Shown here piece by piece: positions 34,110 to 44,894 of a stretch of DNA of 64,000 nucleotides. The position numbers were made by a program, and so were the translations under genes. Numbering within the stretch: position 1 is the stretch's first letter; the number at the start of each line of letters is the position of its first letter. The notes beneath the pieces are model-generated. The model was not told where the DNA came from, did no database searches, and worked only from the letters and a program-made list of their open reading frames with translations. Origin of the DNA: Cephalotus follicularis (taxonomy: Eukaryota > Streptophyta > Magnoliopsida > Oxalidales > Cephalotaceae); the NCBI GenBank assembly GCA_001972305.1, contig BDDD01000551.1:384419-448418 (forward strand), read 5' to 3'.

Positions 34110-35260
34110 AGGATATGTCACGAAGTGTTTGACTTGCCAGACAGTCAAGGCCGAACACCAGAGACCAGCAGGGCTGTTACAATCATTACCAATGGCAGAG
34201 TGGAAATGGGAACACGTCACAATGGACTTTGTTTCTGGATTTCCACTGACTAGGCATCGTCATAATGCCGTGTGGGTTATTGTTGATAGACTCACCAAAT
34301 CAGCACACTTTTTGCCTACACATGTCACTGATTCTGCCAGCAAGTTGGCTCGATTATATGTGAGGAGATTGTGAGACTGCACGGTGTTCTGGTGAGTATC
34401 GTTTGCGATAGGGATTCGATCTTCACTTCCAACTTCTGGAAGAGATTCCAGACAGCCTTCAGAACGAGATTGAATCTCAGTACTGCTTTCCACCCTCAGA
34501 CAGACAGACAGTCAGAGCGTACCATCCAAACCCTGGAGGATATGCTTCGGGCTTGTGTGATCGATTTTGGTGGAACCTGGGAAGACCATATCCCTCTAAT
34601 AGAGTTTTCTTATAATAACAGCTATCACTCGAGTATTGGTATGGCTCCATATGAGGCACTATATGGGTGGAAGTGTAGGTCACCCGTCTATTGGGATGAG
34701 GTTGGTGAACGACCACTGTTTGGGTCAGATTTGGTGGAGGAGACTTCGGAGAAAGTCCAGTTCATCAGAGAAAGGTTGCTAGCAGCACAGAGTTGGCAGA
34801 AGAGCTATGCCGACAGTGTGAAGAGAAGGCCTTTAACCTTCAATGTTGGAGATCACGTGTTTTTGAAGGTATCTCCGTGGAAAGGAGTGCAAAGATTCGG
34901 GAAGAAGGGCAAGCTAGCGCCGCGCTATATTGGTCCTTTTGAGTTCTGGAGAGGGTTGGGGAGGTAGTATATCAGCTAGCCTTTGCTCCTACCTTGTCGA
35001 GTGTTCATGATGTCTTCCACGTATCAATGCTACGAGGTTATATCCGAGACCCATCACATGTCTTGGACTACGACTCGGTTACGGTGAGGGATGATCTTTC
35101 CTGCGAGGAGTCGCCTGTGAGAATCTTGGATTGGAAGACGCAAGTATTGAGGAACCGAACCATTCCAATGGTAAAGGTTCAGTGGCAATTTCATCAGCCG
35201 AATGAAGCGACTTGGGAGCATGAGGAGGATATCCGAGAACGCTACCCGCACTTGTTCTAG
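34110..35260 (+). pseudogene. Element C integrase remainder and chromodomain
   Basis: Begins inside the integrase zinc domain (YVTKCLTCQTVKAEHQRP). The catalytic residues remain: Asp in MDFVSGFP, Asp in CDRDSIFTSNFW, Glu in ERTIQTLEDML, spread over three frames (33892-34374, 34371-34967, 34994-35260). The C-terminal part has GDHVFLKVSPWKGVQRFG, GPFE and a chromodomain-like end, VKVQWQFHQPNEATWEHEED, with stop at 35258-35260. The frameshift at about 34370 lies between the two catalytic Asp blocks. In a chromovirus the chromodomain directs integration to heterochromatin (known for the group). Confidence 0.9.
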
Positions 35261-35289
35261 TTTTTTTGAATTTCGAGGACGAAATTATT

Positions 35290-35305
35290 TTGAAGGAGGG
35301 GTGGA
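35290..35305 (+). other. Element C polypurine tract
   Basis: TTGAAGGAGGGGTGGA immediately before the 3' LTR start TGTAACGCC. Confidence 0.9.
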
Positions 35306-37483
35306 TGTAACGCCAGGAAATTTCATGTATTGTAATTTCACAATGTAAATGTGCTTTATTTGTGGAATTAATAAAATGATGGTTTTTTTGAATTAGATGA
35401 CGTTGATGTTGATATTAAGTCAATTATATACTTAGAAGTGTGATTACTTGGTAACTGTACGGGAGGCAGTCGACTTGAACAACAGACCAGCCGACCGGCT
35501 GACTGCGTTTTGAAGCAGTCGACTAGTGGGATGAACCAGTCGACTGGCCAACTGTCGTGACACTTGGCAACAGATTGCCAGGCGAACAGCTGACTGCCAA
35601 GGAAAGGCAGCCGACTGGATCGTACTCTGTTTTATTTGCATGTGACGAGATCACATGCAGCCACTGATAAAAGCATCTTGCAGGCGCCTTCTGATGATAG
35701 ATGAAACGTGTATGCCATGCACATTACAGCTAGAACCTGCAAAAACTGAGGAGAAGGGGTGGAATGACATGTGTGTGTGCATGCAAGTGTTAGAAGGGGG
35801 GTGGCATTTAGTGCCATGTGAGGGAGCTAGGGGAGAAGGGAAGAGAAAAGTCTCTGCATAAAATGCCTCTCCTCACTCCTCTCGTCCAGACACTGAAAGA
35901 CCAAAGAACCAGAGAATTTGAGAGAGGAAATAGTGAGAAATTGAGAGTGTTCTCCATTGGTAAGCTTGGAGCTCGGATTGGAACTAGTGGACTGTTCTTG
36001 GAGCTACTGGAATTTGAGTTGGAGCTACTGGGAGGCTCAAAGACACTGGGAAGGAGACACAAAGAGGTGGACTTTCGATTTCTAACTTGAAATCAAAGGT
36101 AGGGGAAATAGTAGAGAATTCTCTGCATGCATTTTGAGTTTAAGAGTAATGATGTTATAAATGAATGGTGTAGTTGTTTGGCGATGGATTTCAGTGTTAA
36201 TGTTGTGGTTAATGTTATTAAATAACCCAACATGCACACTGAGTTTTGGATGGAGTTTTGGTTTGGTTTTCATGCAATACCATGTTTGGGTTTCATTTGA
36301 ATTACAATGAAAACGGAGAATAATGCATGAAGTGAGATGTGTTTTAGACCATGATATAATTACTGGTAATATTCTGGGGTCTGAATATGTGTGGATAAGT
36401 TTCAAATGCTTGTTGAATGGATTTAGAAGTGAATTACTGGTACTGTCCAGCCCAGAACAGCCGACTGTTAAAGTAAAACAGTCGACTACTCGATCATCCA
36501 GCCGACTGTCTAGTAAGGACAGTCGACTGTGCATGCATTTTTACCCAGAACAGTCGAATATAGAAGGAAGACAGTCGACTACTGATTGCTCGTGATGAAC
36601 AAGTTGACTGTTGGGGAAGAACAATCGACTGACTCAAGGATCCAGCCGATTGTTATGGAAAAAGAGCCGACTGTTATAACAGAAACCGAACCTTTAGAGA
36701 AGGTGACATGCCTAGGTTAATTACCGACAACCCTAGGTGCATTCTGAGCATATGTTTGTCCTGCATTTGAACTGCTACTGTACTGTGAATTGCATTATGG
36801 TTGATTTCTAAAATGCATTAACCATCTTGGGAAAACTTGCATGATTACTAAAATCATTATTGTACGAAAACGTATATTTGTCAACATATGATTTTATATA
36901 TTTTCAAAATGATTGGGGAAGTATTTTCAAAGATGGAGAAATGTTTTAAAGGATTGGTTACACAATCAAATGTATTGTTTTAAGTTTATAACTTATCACA
37001 ACTTGTGAACGGAGTAATATATTTTAAACAAATATATATTTGATCAAGTAATTATATTTTATTGCTTGACTTGTACTGTGCAATGCTTGTGCTTGTTGAT
37101 TATTAGCCATTGTGCTAATAACCTGTTGATTACTTAGCCACAGTGCTAGTAACCTGCTGTTGGTTTAGACGAAGTGCTAAACAACATACGGAGGACTCAC
37201 TCCAAGCCGTTCGCAAACAGGGATGGGGTAAGAGTGCATGACGTTGGGGCCAGGAGGTGGCGACGGTTATGACGACTTGCTTGTATGGTTCCTTTTTGGA
37301 ACATACTACTGCTTGTGTTGATATAACTTATGAGGTTATACCTGTACTATGATCATGCATATATTTTTATATATACATACGGAGATATATTCACTGTGAA
37401 AATTACATGTCATACTGCATCACTATGCATTCATTCATGATACGCATTACCTTTGACCTTGAACTGTATACATAAACTTTTCT
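35306..37483 (+). repeat. Element C 3' LTR, first part (with promoter segment)
   Basis: Carries the segment absent from the 5' LTR (about 35791-36250): TATA-like GCATAAAA (35856-35863), CT-rich start region, purine-rich leader, then TTTCTAACTTGAAATCAAAG|GTAGGGG (36078-36104). Both GTCGAC clusters are present. It ends at TTTCT, the target site of D. The remainder is 47201-47614. Confidence 0.9.
36076..36106 (+). promoter_or_regulatory. Conserved leader end and donor-like site of LTR C
   Basis: GATTTCTAACTTGAAATCAAAG is cut here as leader end, followed by GTAGGGGA. It shares about 60 nt of leader (GAGCTC..AAAG, AGGTGGACTTTCGAT) with LTRs B and F. Confidence 0.45.
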
Positions 37484-40121
37484 TGTAATACCCTGCTCGT
37501 TCGTAAATATATTTTACGGATTTTATATGTGTTTTCGGGATTTTAATTGTGTTTAATTTTATAGTCCGGTTACCCTACGATTTGGGTTTATGTGAATTAT
37601 GATGTCTGTTACCAGTCTGAAATTTTGGGTATGTTATGCTAGTTGGGATTGAGTTTTGTTTAATTTTATAATAATTCAATATTATTTATTAAAAACAATT
37701 TATTTACCTTTTATTTTAAAATCCATTAATTCTTTTATTATTAATTCTTTTTATTATTCATTCTTTAATTTTTCCTTTTTTCCTATTTTAACATTTTCTC
37801 CCACTTTTCTCCTACTTCCTTCCATCTTCTTGCTTCTTTCCAGCAGATTCCTTATTCCCACCATCAAATGTCATGTTAAAGCTTCTCCTTTTTCCATTTC
37901 ATAATCCAGAAAAGTTCCCTTTCTTCCCCCTTTTGTCAAATCATGTCTCCACCATTCTCCTTTTTTGAGTGCCTTTGCCATTTTACATGATACCTCCATC
38001 ATTATTGCAAGCCATTGCAGATTCTACCTTATTAATGTGTAACAAACTGCTGTGTAATTCATTCATCAAATTCATAGAGGTAAATTCGATTCTTAGTTGT
38101 TCTTCAAGTTGAATTCATTCGGTTTGCTAAACTTCTCTTTATTTTGGTTTCTTTTGGTCCCTGTTTTTGTCACAGCAGATTGTGTGTTTGTGTTTGTGTT
38201 TCTCCTGCTAAATTCTGTGTCCTGAACATCACTACAGGTCAGTTAATTCATCCCTTTAATGATAAGTTTTGTTTAAATGGCATACTTTGAGTTTTTATGC
38301 TCTTGGAGTCTTTGAGTCTTTGATTCTTGCCTAAATGTGTTGTCATTGTATTTGTGATATTGCAAACACGTTTTATACTCATATATGTGTCACAAACTGA
38401 GTTTATAACATCTGTATTTGCTAAAACACAGAATCTGGACACCCATGTATAAATGTCTTCTTACTTCCTCTTGTAAGATAAATCACTATCAAGTTGTTTC
38501 CTTGTCAAATTTGTGTTTGTAAGTCACCTACAAGTCATATATGATCATATGTTTATGTCCATATGTCTCTAGTTTAATGTAGAAATCATTTGAACAATTT
38601 TCAGTAGCAAATCGTCAAAATGCCAACTGTTCTGTCGCCCAGAACAGTCGGTTGTCTCTTTGGACAGTCGGCTGGAATGGGTTGTGTAGTCGACTGGAGG
38701 GAAGAACACAGTCGACTGCCTGCATTTTGGGTTGTGTAGTCGACTGGACCATATGAACAGTCGACTAGATCCCTGTTTTAGTCGACTAATTTGCCCTGGA
38801 ATGTGCTGTTTTCAATTGTTTTGATTCGTTTGAACCCCGAATCGATCCGAATCTTTTCCAAACACTGTTAAGAGTCTGTTTAATGCTTCTTATGTGTTTT
38901 AGACTCTTATACATATGATTTTGAATGTCTTTATAGATTGTTGTGCTTCAAGTGGATTCCGTTTAAATTGTCTATTCGTAAGTAATTTATGAGCGCATAA
39001 GGTACGAATTTTCTGTTCCTTGGCTATCTGACATTCAAACTGAAGCTGTTTTGCTAAGCATCTTCGTTTATGAAATCAACGATATTTCATGTTTTTGATA
39101 CATTTTGAATTTAAAGTTGGGTTGACATTTAATTGATTCCGACTTTATCTATACGATATGTTATGGTACGATATGTTATGATATGATATGTTATAATACT
39201 GTTGTGAGCTGTTTTTGAATATGTTGTGTGAAAACATATTTATGTAATTTAAGTTGATTTTGATAAATCAATTATTTTGAATTAAATACTGAGTATTGTA
39301 CCCACCTATGGGGCGTATAGATAGGCACGTCGTGGGCCTGGCATGGGGGCGTGACACTTCCATAGTGGTGTGATTAGACTACGGCGTCTCTGAGTGTATG
39401 AACGAATCCCATGAGGTGGATTTGTGGATCCGCTATGTGATAGAGGCGTATGAATCGATTCTAGTTTATGTGATCTGAGGTGAATTCAGATATGTGGTCC
39501 GAGGTGTGATCGGACATGTGAACGTGAGAATTGACTTGTGTAGTGCCGTACACTTCAATTCTAGTGGGCATGTGGAATTAGCGCCTCCCTTGCAAAAATT
39601 TATGATATGTGATATGAATATGGCTCAGTATGTTTTACGAACTACGATTTATAGCGTTTTGAATTGTTTCGTAATTGTTTCGAAAGATATGCAATTGTCA
39701 TTTGTATATGATTAAACTGTTGTAAGTTTTTAAGTTATCGTTTACAGTTTTAATTCCCTTATCCGTACTGAGGTTTGCTCAGCCGCGTTTTTGTTTCCAT
39801 GCGGCAGGTTTTCTGGAGCAGCGGGGGAAAGTGTGATTGAGTGATGACCACCCTTTATGTTGGATCCCTAGGAGAGTGATCCTTATATTATGTTTAGTGG
39901 TCTGATTCATGGATTTTTATGTTTTATGTTTTAAATTGAAACTGATTTATGTTTTGAATTTTCCGCAACTACTTAATATGTTAAATGTTAAGTTTTAAAT
40001 TTTTTATAAGACTGCCATGTTTTCTGGCTGTTTTGGCTAATAAAGTAAACCTTATGATTTGTTAAGTTATGTTATGTATGATATGACCCTGTGACGACTC
40101 CCGCCGTCCGAGGGTGTTACA
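37484..40121 (+). repeat. Element D 5' LTR (2638 bp)
   Basis: Starts TGTAATACCCTGCTCG and ends GGGTGTTACA. Contains an AT/TC-rich promoter-like zone, a TAGAG|GTAAATTCG donor-like site (38074-38090) and one GTCGAC cluster (38636-38795). It holds about 400 bp (39182-39580) missing from the 3' LTR. Confidence 0.93.
38636..38795. repeat. GTCGAC array, LTR D (TAGTCGACTGG type)
   Basis: ACAGTCGGTTGTC, ACAGTCGGCTGG, GTAGTCGACTGGA, ACAGTCGACTGCC, GTAGTCGACTGGACC, ACAGTCGACTAG and TTAGTCGACTAA. The 3' LTR copy (46033-46225) has one extra unit. Confidence 0.88.
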
Positions 40122-40126
40122 GATTG

Positions 40127-40138
40127 TGGTATCAGAGC
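40127..40138 (+). other. Element D primer-binding site (tRNA-iMet)
   Basis: TGGTATCAGAGC, five bases (GATTG) after the LTR end. Confidence 0.94.
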
Positions 40139-40298
40139 ATTTGGTTTTGTTTCCTTAGAAGACCTAACTAGGTTTGACCTGTGAGATTGGGTAAACACTG
40201 GGTTAGGCTGTTTCGGTTATGATTTTCAGATATGTTTTCTGTTTTCTATTTTCTGTTTTGTTCCTTGTGATGTTTTATGTTTGAGCGCCTTTTCGTAG

Positions 40299-43208
40299 AT
40301 GGCACGTACAAGGAACGCTACTCGGAGGACTGCTCCCGTTCAGGCTCAGGAAGCTAGAAATGAGCCTACCATGGAGGAGCTCGTACGTCAGGCAGTCGCT
40401 CAGGAGATACGACGCGTGTTGAATGAACAGAATCAGAATCAGGACCGTAGGGAGTCGATTGCTGCTAATGATGCTCCAGCTGATGTTCAGTTGGGAAGAG
40501 ATGCTGGGGACAAGACTGATACGCCCACTTATGTTTGGCTTGAGCGGTTCCAGAAGCAGAGACCGCAGTCTTTCAGCTCAGCCGTGACTCCGGTGGAAGC
40601 TGAGCACTGGATTGCTAATATGGACAAGATCTTTGACGTGCTTGGTTGCAGTGATGAACAGAAGATTAAGTTAGCTGTGTACAAGCTTGAGGGTGATGCT
40701 CAGAAATGGTGGAAAGCTGTGGTTTTGGCTAAGGGTGGCAACTATGCGGAGACTTTGACCTGGTCTAAGTTTTGCGAGGTCTTTTATCAGCAGTACTTTC
40801 CCACCGCTGATAAGGAGGCTTACGCCAGAGAGTTTATCAATACCAGACAGAAGGATGGAGAGTCGGTGACAGAGTTCTTGACCCGTTTCACTAGGCTTGC
40901 TGGTTTTGCTGGTTCTGCGGCAGGGACAGCATTGGAGCAGGCAGAAAAGTTCAAATGGAAGTTGCACTACCAGTTCCAGGGTAAACTGATCAACACCAGG
41001 TTTGTTGATGTATCTGAAGTAGCTAATGCGGCTAAGAACATTGAGCTGGAAAGGTTAGATTTCCAGGCTGCTCGACAAGAGTTTGACAGAAAGAGAAACA
41101 GAGGTGATTCTCAGGGGCAAGGTTCTGGACAGAATAAGAATAGGAATGGCAAGCGTGGGAAGAGAAATGATAACCGGGGACAGCAATATCCCGGTAATGA
41201 CCCGAGGCAGACACAGGGAGCTGCGGATGTCCAGATTTCCAAATGTGAAGTGTGTGGTAGACAGCATCCAGTGGGAGTGTGTTACAAGGCTAGTGGAGCC
41301 TGTTTTGTGTGTGGACAGAAAGGGCATTTCGTGAAGGATTGTTCTGACCCTCGTGCAAAGGAAAGGAAAGGGAATAATGCAGATCATGGACAGCGCAACG
41401 TGGGAGGTCGTGTCTTTGCTATCACGACTCAGCAGGCAGCTAACGCACCAGGTACTGTTTCGGGCTTTGTTTATGTTGGTAACCGTAGGGCTTATGTTTT
41501 GTATGATACTGGATCGACCCACTCGGTTGTAGCGAGGTCTTTTGTACGGCATCTTGGGATGTCTTCCCAGTTGCTTGATCCAGCTTTGGTTCTTTCGACC
41601 CCTACGGGTTCTTCTGTTGTGATATCTGAGTGCTTTTATGCTTGTCCTCTTGTGTTCGATGATCGGGTTCGTGATGCTGATCTTTTGCCTATCGATATGT
41701 ACGACTTCGATATGATTCTGGGAATGAACTGGTTGGATCGTCATCGGGCTACGATCGACTGCTATGCTCGAAGAGTTCTGTTTGGGGATGTGAATAGTCC
41801 TGAGTTTGTTTTTCAGGGTTCACAGCCAGGGAAAGAAGTGAAAGTTATATCTGCTCTAAAAGCTCGGAAGATGGTAGCTAAGGGCGCTGAAGGTTTCTTA
41901 GTTGTTGTCAAGGATGTCTCAAAGGTTGAGCCTCGCCTCGAAGACTATCCTGTGGTACGAGAATTTTATGATGTGTTTCCAGAGGAGTTACCGGGTTTAC
42001 CACCGCAACGGGAAGTGGAGTTTACCATCGAACTCATTCCCGGAGCGGCACCTATATCTAAGGCACCTTACAGAATGGCACCGTTGGAACTGCAAGAGTT
42101 GAAGGAACAGTTACAAGAGCTGTTAGATCGGGGTTTCATTCGGCCTAGTGTTTCGCCGTGGGGTGCTCCGGTTCTTTTTGTGAAGAAGAAAGACGGGTCT
42201 ATGAGGTTATGCATTGACTACAGAGAGTTGAGCCGAATCACTGTTCGGAATAAATACCCGCTACCTAGGATTGATGACTTGTTTGATCAACTCCAAGGTG
42301 CTCGGTATTTCTCAAAGATCGATTTGAGATCGGGATATCATCAGCTTCGGATAAAGGATGAAGATGTGCCTAAAACTGCTTTCCGTACTTGGTATGGGCA
42401 TTATGAGTTTTTGGTGATGCCTTTTGGACTCACTAATGCACCGGCAGTTTTCATGGATTTGATGAATAGGGTTTTTCATGAGTACTTGGATCAGTTTGTT
42501 ATTGTGTTTATAGATGACATTCTTGTATATTCCAAGTCGAAGGAAGAGCATGAAGAACAGCTTCGCATTGTGTTGAGTATTCTGAGGAAGAATCAGTTAT
42601 ACGTGAAGTTCTCGAAGTGTGAGTTCTGGTTGGAACAAGTGGTGTTTTTGGGTCATGTGGTTACAGTTGAAGGTATCTGTGTGGATCCTGCTAAAGTTGA
42701 GGCTATTACAAAATGGCCGAGACCTACCACAGTGACGGAGGTTAGGAGTTTCTTGGGTTTGGCTGGATATTATAGGCGGTTCATGGAAGGCTTTTCCTCT
42801 ATAGCCTTACCACTAACTCAGCTTATGAGGAAGGGAACGAAGTTTAAATGGAATGAGGAGCGAGAAGCAAGCTTCGAGAAATTGAAGAATGGTCTTGTGT
42901 CAGCACCAATTCTTCATTTACCATCTGGGTCGGGTGGATACCAGATATACAGCGACGCTTCTAAGAGAGGTTTGGGATGTGTTCTGATGCAGCACGGTCA
43001 TGTGATAGCTTATGCTTTGAGACAGTTGAGACCTTATGAAGTGAACTATCCTACGCATGATCTCGAGTTGGCAGCGGTAGTGTTTGCGTTAAAGATTTGG
43101 AGGCACTACTTGTATGGAGAAACTTGTGACGTCTTTACTGATCATAAGAGTCTCAAGTACATCTTTACGCAGAAAGAGTTGAACATGCGTCAAAGAAGGT
43201 GGTTATAA
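40299..43208 (+). CDS. Element D gag-protease-RT-RNase H (969 codons to a premature stop)
   Basis: One frame from ATG at 40299 (preceded by a CCTTTTCGTAG acceptor-like site). Domains by residue: capsid core about 100-215 ([35 protein letters not shown]); basic linker 265-310; CCHC knuckle 335-348 ([14 protein letters not shown], intact); protease DTGS at 403-406; RT about 580-780 with catalytic Asp675 ([10 protein letters not shown]) and Asp739-Asp740 (FIDDILVYS); RNase H with Asp886 (YSDAS) and the [12 protein letters not shown] and FTDHKSLKY boxes. It ends at TAA where E has Glu (RRWLELL), consistent with one G-to-T change. The polyprotein makes the particle, matures it and reverse-transcribes the element RNA in the cytoplasm. 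Confidence 0.95.
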   Translation: MARTRNATRRTAPVQAQEARNEPTMEELVRQAVAQEIRRVLNEQNQNQDRRESIAANDAPADVQLGRDAGDKTDTPTYVWLERFQKQRPQSFSSAVTPVEAEHWIANMDKIFDVLGCSDEQKIKLAVYKLEGDAQKWWKAVVLAKGGNYAETLTWSKFCEVFYQQYFPTADKEAYAREFINTRQKDGESVTEFLTRFTRLAGFAGSAAGTALEQAEKFKWKLHYQFQGKLINTRFVDVSEVANAAKNIELERLDFQAARQEFDRKRNRGDSQGQGSGQNKNRNGKRGKRNDNRGQQYPGNDPRQTQGAADVQISKCEVCGRQHPVGVCYKASGACFVCGQKGHFVKDCSDPRAKERKGNNADHGQRNVGGRVFAITTQQAANAPGTVSGFVYVGNRRAYVLYDTGSTHSVVARSFVRHLGMSSQLLDPALVLSTPTGSSVVISECFYACPLVFDDRVRDADLLPIDMYDFDMILGMNWLDRHRATIDCYARRVLFGDVNSPEFVFQGSQPGKEVKVISALKARKMVAKGAEGFLVVVKDVSKVEPRLEDYPVVREFYDVFPEELPGLPPQREVEFTIELIPGAAPISKAPYRMAPLELQELKEQLQELLDRGFIRPSVSPWGAPVLFVKKKDGSMRLCIDYRELSRITVRNKYPLPRIDDLFDQLQGARYFSKIDLRSGYHQLRIKDEDVPKTAFRTWYGHYEFLVMPFGLTNAPAVFMDLMNRVFHEYLDQFVIVFIDDILVYSKSKEEHEEQLRIVLSILRKNQLYVKFSKCEFWLEQVVFLGHVVTVEGICVDPAKVEAITKWPRPTTVTEVRSFLGLAGYYRRFMEGFSSIALPLTQLMRKGTKFKWNEEREASFEKLKNGLVSAPILHLPSGSGGYQIYSDASKRGLGCVLMQHGHVIAYALRQLRPYEVNYPTHDLELAAVVFALKIWRHYLYGETCDVFTDHKSLKYIFTQKELNMRQRRWL

Positions 43209-44840
43209 CTTCTGAGGGACTATGATCTGAACATTCAGTACCATCCTGGTAAAGCAAATGTGGTAGCTGATGCTCTAAGTCGGAAGAGTTCTGGTAGTGT
43301 TGCGGCTTTGCTTACTCAGCCGCATTTGATCGTAGATATGGAACGGATGGATCTGCTTCTGTATGTTCGGGGTTCTGATGGTTGTATTGCTGCGATCAAT
43401 GTTGAGCCTACTCTTGTATCTCGGATTAAGACAGCTCAGAGTGACGATGGTGAGCTTTGGGCCTTAGTCCATAATGTTGAAAAGGGTAAGCAATCAGAGT
43501 TCCGTATGGATGAGCATGGTGTGATATGGCTGGGTAATCGGTTGTGTGTTCCGTCAGATTCTTCTATCAGAGCTACTGTTTTGTCTGAGGCACACAGTTC
43601 TCCATTTTCTATACATCCGGGTTCTACGAAAATGTATAGAGACTTGAAGAAGAATTTCTGGTGGAATGGAATGAAAAAGGATGTGGCGGAGTACGTTGGG
43701 AAGTGTTTGATCTGTCAGCAAGTAAAGATTGAACACCAGTGTGCTAGTGGTTTGCTACAGCCATTGGAAGTTCCTGTTTGGAAATGGGAGAGAATATCGA
43801 TGGACTTTGTAACGGGTTTGCCGAGAACTTTCAGAAGGAATGATGCTATCTGGGTAGTAATGGATCGATTGACGAAATCGGCTCACTTCTTGGCTATCCG
43901 AGAAGACTTTTCGGTTGACCGTTTGGTTGAGGTGTTTCAGCAGGAGATAGTGAGACTGCATGGGACTCCGGTATCCATTGTTTCGGATAGGGATCCTCGT
44001 TTCACATCGCAGTTTTGGAAAGGGTTTCAGAAAGCTTGGGGTACTAGGCTCAGTTATAGTACAGCTTTTGATCCACAGACAGATAGACAGACTGAAAGAA
44101 CCATCCAGACCTTGGAGGATATGTTGAGGTCTTGTGCTTTGGAGTGGACTGGGAGCTGGGATGAGTATTTGAGCTTGGTAGAGTTTGCCTACAATAACAG
44201 TTGGCATGCTAGTATCGGTATGGCTCCGTTTGAAGCTCTGTATGGGAGGAAGTGTCGTGCTCCGACATGTTGGGATGAGGTTGGAGAGCGAGTTATCGAG
44301 GGACCCGAGCTAGTGCAGATCACTACGGAGAAAGTGGCAATAGCAAGGGAGAGATTGAAAGCAGCTCAATCTCCACAGAAGAGCTATGCGGATAGACATC
44401 GGAGGGACTTGGAGTTCAAGGTGGGTGAACATGTGTTCTTGAAAGTTTCACATTGGAAAGGAGTCCGACGTTTTGGGCTGAAAGAAAAGTTGAGTCCGCG
44501 GTTTATCGGACCTTTTGAAGTTCTAGAGAAGATCGGCACGGTCGCTTATCGGTTAGCTTTGCCTCCGCAGTTAGCACATGTCCATGATGTGTTCCACGTA
44601 TCTTTGCTGAGGGGCTATCAGTATCATCCCCTACATGTGGTTCACTATCCGTTGGACAGCATTCGAGAGGATCTATCTTGTGACGAGGAGGCCGAGGCTA
44701 TTCTGGATCGACAGGAATGGGTGACACGTAGCAAGACCGTTTCTTTTGTGAAAGTGCTATGGAGGAATCATCCCGAACGTGAAGCTACTTGGGAGCTAGA
44801 GGAGCATATTCGGGAGCGATATCCGTACTTGTTTGTTTGA
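43209..44840 (+). CDS. Element D RNase H end, integrase and chromodomain (same frame after the stop)
   Basis: Continues the frame of the upstream block; from 40299 the whole is 1513 codons with one internal stop (codon 970). RNase H closes with VVADALSRKSS. Integrase: zinc part with HPGSTKMYRDLK and CLICQ (Cys1136, Cys1139); DDE triad Asp1169 (MDFVTGLP), Asp1230 (SDRDPRFTSQFW), Glu1266 (TERTIQTLED), a D-60-D-35-E spacing. Then a GPFEV box near 1403 and a C-terminal chromodomain (FVKVLWRNHPEREATWELEE) ending YPYLFV. Integrase inserts the cDNA in the nucleus. All key residues are present, so only the one stop blocks the product unless it is read through. Confidence 0.94.
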   Translation, partial: LLRDYDLNIQYHPGKANVVADALSRKSSGSVAALLTQPHLIVDMERMDLLLYVRGSDGCIAAINVEPTLVSRIKTAQSDDGELWALVHNVEKGKQSEFRMDEHGVIWLGNRLCVPSDSSIRATVLSEAHSSPFSIHPGSTKMYRDLKKNFWWNGMKKDVAEYVGKCLICQQVKIEHQCASGLLQPLEVPVWKWERISMDFVTGLPRTFRRNDAIWVVMDRLTKSAHFLAIREDFSVDRLVEVFQQEIVRLHGTPVSIVSDRDPRFTSQFWKGFQKAWGTRLSYSTAFDPQTDRQTERTIQTLEDMLRSCALEWTGSWDEYLSLVEFAYNNSWHASIGMAPFEALYGRKCRAPTCWDEVGERVIEGPELVQITTEKVAIARERLKAAQSPQKSYADRHRRDLEFKVGEHVFLKVSHWKGVRRFGLKEKLSPRFIGPFEVLEKIGTVAYRLALPPQLAHVHDVFHVSLLRGYQYHPLHVVHYPLDSIREDLSCDEEAEAILDRQEWVTRSKTVSFVKVLWRNHPEREATWELEEHIRERYPYLFV

Positions 44841-44875
44841 GGTATGTTCGTGTTTGTGATTTCGGGACAAAATCT

Positions 44876-44894
44876 TCTTTTTAGGGGGGGTGGA
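44876..44894 (+). other. Element D polypurine tract
   Basis: TCTTTTTAGGGGGGGTGGA just before the 3' LTR TGTAATACCC. The purine core is AGGGGGGGTGGA. Confidence 0.9.

Noticed and set aside
37656-37904. 82-codon Ile/Phe-rich ORF as a membrane protein
   Set aside because: AT-rich U3 of LTR D; the matching stretch in the 3' LTR (45060-45300) is frame-shifted by small indels.
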